10,610 bases of DNA from Bacteroidales bacterium UBA1754 (GTDB lineage Bacteria > Bacteroidota > Bacteroidia > Bacteroidales > Paludibacteraceae). Shown piece after piece: positions 6,865 through 10,610 of the stretch (positions within the stretch are counted from its first letter, which is position 1; the number at the start of each line of letters is the position of its first letter). The position numbers were made by a program, and so were the translations under genes. The stretch is taken from contig DCHK01000066.1 of the NCBI GenBank assembly GCA_002315615.1, forward strand, positions 1 to 10,610. Direction: 5' to 3'. Below the pieces are notes generated by a model. It saw only the letters and a program-made list of their open reading frames with translations, ran no database searches and was not told where the DNA came from.

Positions 6865-7667
6865 TTCAGCGTGTAGGTTAGTGCCATTTCAGGAATTACG
6901 CCAAGTTTTGAATGAACTTTGAAATTTGCATCGAGCGAAACACCTTTTATCGAAAACTTGCAACCTGCCGAAGGCATAATTACGCCCTCTTTCAGGCAAG
7001 CCACTTTCACACCAAAAGCATCGTAAATATTGTATGCCACTTCGGCAGAAAAGTCAAAATCTCGAAAAATATCTTTCTCGCACTGAATAGATGTAACCAC
7101 TTTTGGTGTAAACCAATAAGACAATCCTAATGCAAAAACCGAAGGAATTTCTTTTTTCAATCCGTCAGTCTCAATTTTTGTCTGCACAGGGTTAAATGCC
7201 TGAAAACCAATATAAAGATGATTGATTGGTTCAACCATCATTCCCACTTGCACAATAAATTTCCCATCGCTACCCGAAAGCGAAGAATAATGAACTGCAT
7301 AATAGTCTGCTTGCACCGAAAGCGCAAAACGCTTACCAATTTTTCGTGCCAACGAAACGGCATAAAGTTGCTCGTGATAGTCGAGAAAACCGTATTGAAC
7401 AAACGATGCACCAATATTTATCGCTTTTGTGCCGATTGCCATTTGCGCACCAGCAGTAGAAAATTCCTTTACTCCAAAACGATTCTGATAATTTGCCGAA
7501 ACCTCAAACTTTTCGATGTACGAAAGCGATGCACAGTTTTCCCACGGACTGAAAACATCGTTTCGCGAAACGCCCGCACTTGTACGTGCATCGGGGAAAG
7601 ATATTTGTGCGGATATAATTTGTAAGAACGAACTTGAAATTACAAATACAAGTAGTATTTTCTTCAC
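6861..7667 (-). CDS. FadL/PorV-like outer-membrane beta-barrel protein, GTG start
   Basis: I place the start at the GTG at 7667-7665, giving 268 residues. The open frame extends to an ATG at 7772, but those 35 extra residues are not signal-like and begin inside the rpsO promoter region. From the GTG the protein begins MKKILLVFVISSSFLQIISA, a good signal peptide ending before QISF. The mature part is rich in alternating beta-strands, with an early segment (SRNDVFSPWENCASLSYI) like the N-terminal part of FadL/PorV/PorQ-type barrels, and ends in a strand (EMALTYTLK). A type IX secretion accessory role, as for PorV relatives, is possible but nothing here proves it. It is translationally coupled through ATGA to the HHH barrel gene, so the two may act together in the outer membrane. 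I do not recognise a named gene. Confidence 0.65.
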   Translation of the reverse strand: MKKILLVFVISSSFLQIISAQISFPDARTSAGVSRNDVFSPWENCASLSYIEKFEVSANYQNRFGVKEFSTAGAQMAIGTKAINIGASFVQYGFLDYHEQLYAVSLARKIGKRFALSVQADYYAVHYSSLSGSDGKFIVQVGMMVEPINHLYIGFQAFNPVQTKIETDGLKKEIPSVFALGLSYWFTPKVVTSIQCEKDIFRDFDFSAEVAYNIYDAFGVKVACLKEGVIMPSAGCKFSIKGVSLDANFKVHSKLGVIPEMALTYTLK

Positions 7668-7685
7668 TATTATAAATTTTGGGCA

Positions 7686-7693
7686 CGAAATTA
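7686..7693 (-). promoter_or_regulatory. weak candidate -7 box for the minus-strand outer-membrane operon
   Basis: On the minus strand, TAATTTCG (7693-7686) matches TAnnTTTG at all but one base and lies 18 nt before the GTG start at 7667. No good -33 TTTG stands at the right distance. It supports the GTG start modestly, because transcription from here could not yield the longer reading frame. Confidence 0.25.
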
Positions 7694-7732
7694 CAAAAAG
7701 ATTGCAAGAAAAATCATTTTTCCTATAAACTA

Positions 7733-7764
7733 TTTTGCAGAAATGAAAAAAGCGAGTACCTTTG
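7733..7764 (+). promoter_or_regulatory. rpsO promoter, Bacteroidetes type
   Basis: TTTTG (7733-7737), a 19-nt spacer and TACCTTTG (7757-7764) form a near-perfect Bacteroidetes -33/-7 promoter. The predicted start leaves a leader of about 20 nt before the rpsO ATG at 7791, too short for a large autoregulatory S15-binding structure. Confidence 0.8.
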
Positions 7765-7790
7765 CCGAACATTTTTAATCATTATACACT

Positions 7791-8060
7791 ATGTACTTAA
7801 CAAAAGAAGCAAAAGAAGAAATCTTTGCGAAGTACGGAAAGTCTAATACTGACACGGGTTCATCTGAATCGCAGATTGCATTATTTTCGTTCCGTATCGC
7901 AAATTTGACTGAACATTTGAAGTCAAATAAAAAGGATTATAGCACTTCAAGAGCCCTTAAAACTTTAGTAGGAAAACGCCGTCGCGTGCTCGACTACTTA
8001 AAAGAGAAAGATATCGAAAGATATCGTGCAATTATCAAAGAATTGGGCATCAGAAAGTAA
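7791..8060 (+). CDS. rpsO: 30S ribosomal protein S15
   Basis: An 89-residue protein, the normal length for S15. It binds 16S rRNA early in assembly of the small-subunit platform. Family features are clear: the TGSSESQIA segment (22-30), LTEHLKSNKKDYSTSRAL (39-56) with H42 and D49 of the conserved rRNA-contact region, and GKRRRVLDYL (61-70). The gene is a single-gene transcription unit between its own promoter and a terminator. It is not followed by pnp here, unlike the arrangement in many bacteria. Confidence 0.97.
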   Translation: MYLTKEAKEEIFAKYGKSNTDTGSSESQIALFSFRIANLTEHLKSNKKDYSTSRALKTLVGKRRRVLDYLKEKDIERYRAIIKELGIRK

Positions 8061-8067
8061 AAAAGTT

Positions 8068-8102
8068 AAAAAAGCGGGGATTCTTGAAATTCTCGCTTTT
8101 TT
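8068..8102 (+). terminator. Rho-independent terminator after rpsO
   Basis: GCGGGGATT (8074-8082), loop CTTGA, and AATTCTCGC (8088-8096) form a 9-bp stem with two G-U pairs. It is flanked by an A-run before and TTTTTT after (8097-8102), so the extended A/T pairing makes it potentially bidirectional. It begins 8 bp after the rpsO stop. Confidence 0.85.
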
Positions 8103-8139
8103 GTTCTTTTCTCCCTCCACTTAATTTATCAAATTTATT

Positions 8140-9090
8140 ATGCTTAACCATCTTTCCGAAAATACACAATGGGTGATTTTTGGAGTTATCGTAGTTTTAC
8201 TACTTGCACTCGATTTGTTTGCCCACCGCAAAGATAAAGTACAATCTATCAAAGTATCGGTACTTTGGACATTGTTTTGGATATCTTTGGCACTTCTTTT
8301 CAACCTTTTTGTTTTGTATGAAGATGGTAGCAAGAATGCTGTAGATTATCTGACTGCCTATTTATTGGAGAAATCGTTGAGTATCGACAATATATTTGTA
8401 TTTATACTGATATTTGGCTATTTCAAAATATTCCCTTCGCACCAACACCGAGTTTTGTTTTGGGGCATTATTGGAGCATTGGCGCTACGCGCATTATTCC
8501 TATTTTTGGGAGTAGAAATTTTGACAAAATTCAGTTGGGTGATGTACATTTTTGGTGGTTTCTTGGTTTATTCTGGTATCAATATGATATTCAAGAAAAG
8601 CGATGAAGAATTCGACCCTAATAAAAATATTATGGTTCGCATCGCACGAAAAATGTTCAAGGTGAGCGACCAACAAGATGTGCCACATTTCTTTGTTAGA
8701 GAAAATGGCGAATTGAAAATGACCTCTCTTTTCCTTTGCTTGTTGTGCATAGAGGCGTCTGATTTAATTTTTGCAGTAGATTCCATTCCTGCGGTGCTTT
8801 CTGTTTCGCAAGATATGTTTATCGTTTATACTTCAAACATATTTGCCATTCTCGGTCTGCGTTCATTGTATTTTGTACTGAATGGTGTGATGACTTCTTT
8901 CTACTATTTGAAATACGCTTTGGCAGGAATATTATCTTTCATTGGTTTGAAAATGATATTCAACGAAATTTGCAAAATGACTGGATACGATATGGAAATA
9001 TCAAATGTCTCTTCTTTGATTATTATCATAGTATTTGTAAGCGTAGCCATCATTGCATCTATTGTTCGTAAAAAACGTATCATTCAGTAA
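8140..9090 (+). CDS. TerC/Alx-family integral membrane protein
   Basis: A 316-residue inner-membrane protein with about eight or nine hydrophobic segments, the usual length for Alx/TerC proteins. Family signatures are EKSLSIDNIFVF (77-88) and IEASDLIFAVDSIPAV (204-219), two internally related acidic motifs inside the membrane that are thought to bind the metal. Known relatives include E. coli Alx and Bacillus TerC proteins, which export Mn2+ or insert into metalation of exported proteins; a manganese-export role is likely by family. A basic cytoplasmic loop at 152-180 separates the halves. Its TAA stop shares one base with the azlC ATG (TAATG), indicating an operon. No promoter box is obvious in the 37 bp after the rpsO terminator. 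Confidence 0.9.
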   Translation: MLNHLSENTQWVIFGVIVVLLLALDLFAHRKDKVQSIKVSVLWTLFWISLALLFNLFVLYEDGSKNAVDYLTAYLLEKSLSIDNIFVFILIFGYFKIFPSHQHRVLFWGIIGALALRALFLFLGVEILTKFSWVMYIFGGFLVYSGINMIFKKSDEEFDPNKNIMVRIARKMFKVSDQQDVPHFFVRENGELKMTSLFLCLLCIEASDLIFAVDSIPAVLSVSQDMFIVYTSNIFAILGLRSLYFVLNGVMTSFYYLKYALAGILSFIGLKMIFNEICKMTGYDMEISNVSSLIIIIVFVSVAIIASIVRKKRIIQ

Positions 9091-9812
9091 TGCGACTTTT
9101 TTCCGACACCAAACGAAAAGCATTTATAGAAGGAATAAAAGATAGTATCCCCATCGGTTTGGGATATTTTGCAGTTTCTTTCCCATTGGGCATTATTGCA
9201 CGAAACGCAGGACTTTGTCCTACGCAAGGTTTTTTATCTGGCATACTCAACCACGCATCTGCAGGCGAATACGCGCTTTTTACCTCGGTACAACACACAG
9301 CCACCTATTTGGAGGTGATGATACTCACTTTGGTCATCAACGCCAGATATATGCTTATGAGTTGCTCGATGAGTCAAATGCTACGACCCAAAACACCTTT
9401 TTTGCATCGCATTTTATTAGGTTTCGGCATTACTGATGAGATTTTTGGCATTACCGTAAGACGTGGAGGCTACATTATGCCCTATTACAACTACGGAGCA
9501 ATGTTTTTTGCTATTCCGCTATGGGGATTAGGCATATTATGCGGAACATTGGCAGGAAATAGTTTGCCAGAAAGCGTAGTAAACGCTATGGCAGTGGCAT
9601 TGTACGGAATGTTTATTGCTATTATTTTTCCACCTGCCAAAAAGGACAAAACCATTGCAACGCTTATAATCGTAAGTTTTGCCTTGAGTTTTTTGTGTAG
9701 CATCGCACCTTTCGTAAAAGAACTGACAGACGGCACACGTACAATCATTCTTACTGTTGTTATTGCCGCTGTAGCAGCCATCATTAAACCAATCAAAGAA
9801 GAGACAAAATGA
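9090..9812 (+). CDS. azlC: AzlC family branched-chain amino-acid exporter, large subunit
   Basis: A 240-residue polytopic membrane protein of the LIV-E (AzlC) family, at its usual length. It shows the early signature EGIKDSIPIGLGYFAVSFPL (14-33), GFLSGILNHASAGEYA (47-62) and NARYMLMSCSMSQ (84-96). Together with AzlD it forms a proton-driven exporter of branched-chain amino acids and analogues. It overlaps the TerC-family stop by one base and the azlD start as ATGA (9809-9812), so the three are read as one unit. Confidence 0.9.
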   Translation: MRLFSDTKRKAFIEGIKDSIPIGLGYFAVSFPLGIIARNAGLCPTQGFLSGILNHASAGEYALFTSVQHTATYLEVMILTLVINARYMLMSCSMSQMLRPKTPFLHRILLGFGITDEIFGITVRRGGYIMPYYNYGAMFFAIPLWGLGILCGTLAGNSLPESVVNAMAVALYGMFIAIIFPPAKKDKTIATLIIVSFALSFLCSIAPFVKELTDGTRTIILTVVIAAVAAIIKPIKEETK

Positions 9813-10108
9813 AAATATACATTTACATATTTGCCGCATTTTTGGTGTCGTCGCTCATTCGCATTTTGCCACTCATACTTATAAAAAAGCCTATCAACAA
9901 CGTGTTTTTACGTTCGTTCTTGTATTATGTGCCATACGTTACGCTTGCAGTGATGACATTCCCTGCCATCATCGAAACTACCCAAACACCTTGGTCGGGT
10001 TTAGCAGCATTGGTTATCTGCATCGTCTTGTCGTTGCGTGGCGCAAGTCTTCTTTGGGTTGCCTGCGCAGGAAGCGCTACCGTATTTTTGGTACAATTGT
10101 TTGTGTGA
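9809..10108 (+). CDS. azlD: AzlD family branched-chain amino-acid exporter, small subunit
   Basis: A 99-residue protein with three to four hydrophobic segments, normal for AzlD. Motifs include SLIRILPLILIKK (15-27), the VFLRSFLYYVPYVTLAVMTFP block (32-52) and a C-terminal glycine/alanine-rich helix. It acts only with AzlC, whose stop it overlaps as ATGA. The following 174 bp contain no gene I can support. Confidence 0.9.
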   Translation: MKIYIYIFAAFLVSSLIRILPLILIKKPINNVFLRSFLYYVPYVTLAVMTFPAIIETTQTPWSGLAALVICIVLSLRGASLLWVACAGSATVFLVQLFV

Positions 10109-10227
10109 TTTCAGTCTTGTAGCCACTTTTGGTTGCGAAACACAAAAACGTGAGCGACTATGTATGTTCAATAAAAATATGCTTGCCATTCATCATTCTT
10201 CAATTTCATCTGACGAACGAATAAAAT

Positions 10228-10258
10228 TTTTGTTTTTCAAAAAACTTATTTACCTTTA
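10228..10258 (+). promoter_or_regulatory. promoter of the OadG-type gene
   Basis: TTTTG (10228-10232) is followed after 18 nt by TACCTTTA (10251-10258), one base off TAnnTTTG. The spacing is right and the start codon lies 24 nt beyond the box. It implies that this gene begins its own transcript and is not read from the azl genes. Confidence 0.55.
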
Positions 10259-10282
10259 CAATTCTAAATTTTTAATACTATA

Positions 10283-10546
10283 ATGGAACAGAATCCTTAT
10301 TTTCTTTTAGTCGTAGGTTTGACCACCGTTTTTGCGGTTCTTCTTTTGGTCATCTATTTCGGCAAATTGCTTATTTGGTGTGTTAATAAATTTTTCCCTG
10401 AAGAAGTTAAAGAAGTAAAACAATCGGCAGGTGCGACAGGCAACGTTGACCCTACAGTTCGTCAAGCTATCGAAATTGCCATTCGTCAAGTTACAGGCGG
10501 CAAAAGTGGCGTTCAATCAATAGAAAAATTCACTAGTGTCCACTAA
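10283..10546 (+). CDS. OadG-type gamma/delta subunit of a Na+-translocating decarboxylase
   Basis: An 87-residue protein with one N-terminal membrane helix (about 8-33: LLVVGLTTVFAVLLLVIYFG) carrying the G-L-T-T-V-F motif typical of OadG/MmdD subunits. A charged linker (EEVKEVK, 40-46) and a short cytoplasmic region RQAIEIAIRQVTGGKSGVQS follow, where family members have a similar A-I-x-x-A-V-x-x-V-T-G-G-K segment. These subunits hold together the alpha and beta subunits of oxaloacetate or methylmalonyl-CoA decarboxylase in the inner membrane. Which complex is served cannot be told, since no alpha, biotin-carrier or beta gene is in view. Family proteins generally end near an I-E-K-[hydrophobic] motif; here SIEKF is followed by TSVH encoded inside an inverted repeat. 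Confidence 0.8.
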   Translation: MEQNPYFLLVVGLTTVFAVLLLVIYFGKLLIWCVNKFFPEEVKEVKQSAGATGNVDPTVRQAIEIAIRQVTGGKSGVQSIEKFTSVH

Positions 10547-10564
10547 AAATTCGGACACGTTTTT
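10536..10564 (+). terminator. inverted repeat with T-run: terminator or insertion-element end
   Basis: GTGTCC (10536-10541), an 11-nt loop and GGACAC (10553-10558) are followed by GTTTTT (10559-10564). As RNA this is a short, plausible intrinsic terminator, overlapping the last codons of the OadG gene. The sequence also resembles terminal repeats of insertion elements, and the window ends 46 bp later, so the two readings cannot be separated. The final stretch (10565-10610) is AT-rich with no gene seen. Confidence 0.45.
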
Positions 10565-10610
10565 AAAAGGTTAATATTATAAATTTTCAAATAAGTTTAA
10601 CATATAGGGT

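Noticed and set aside
7218..7625. 135-residue plus-strand open frame
   Set aside because: It is antisense to the FadL/PorV-like gene, cysteine- and arginine-rich, with no domain pattern.
10038..10283. 81-residue open frame spanning the azlD end and the following gap
   Set aside because: It overlaps azlD out of frame, and its end runs through the promoter of the OadG-type gene.

Overview
The window looks like a chromosomal piece of a low-GC member of the Bacteroidota, most likely Bacteroidales. Supporting signs are several matches to the Bacteroidetes -33/-7 promoter (TTTG, about 19 nt, TAnnTTTG), the near absence of Shine-Dalgarno sequences, and a Bacteroidota-type pair of outer-membrane proteins that includes a helix-hairpin-helix beta-barrel. 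The genus cannot be read from the sequence.

Layout: (1) Bases 1-357 hold no credible protein gene. They hold a TATATTTG promoter, a region rich in long-range complementarity and a strong hairpin followed by seven T: a candidate structured RNA, or a terminator-containing leader. (2) Bases 358-3480 are a compact plus-strand operon (gaps of 8 and 4 bp) with a GINT1-N-like beta-propeller protein of the kind found among surface-polysaccharide genes, followed by two divergent ATP-grasp ligase-like proteins. This resembles part of a capsule or exopolysaccharide modification cassette. (3) Bases 3517-3612 carry two full and one partial copy of a 32-bp tandem repeat that runs into the promoter of an AAA/DUF4143 ATPase (3655-4785). 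(4) On the minus strand, 7667-4813 encodes two ATGA-coupled exported proteins, a FadL/PorV-like barrel and a 683-residue HHH outer-membrane beta-barrel protein, convergent with the ATPase gene. (5) Diverging from them is rpsO (S15) with its own promoter and terminator. (6) Next is an overlapping terC-azlC-azlD set for metal and branched-chain amino-acid export. (7) Last is a lone OadG-type subunit of a Na+-translocating decarboxylase with its own promoter. Its last codons run into an inverted repeat that is either a terminator or the end of an insertion element.

The gene functions are mostly familiar. The less explained parts are the 5' RNA-like element, the tandem ATP-grasp pair beside a glycan-type beta-propeller, the 32-bp repeat array at the ATPase promoter, and the inverted repeat at the end of the OadG gene. 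All calls rest on reading the sequence and on remembered family features; no database search was possible.
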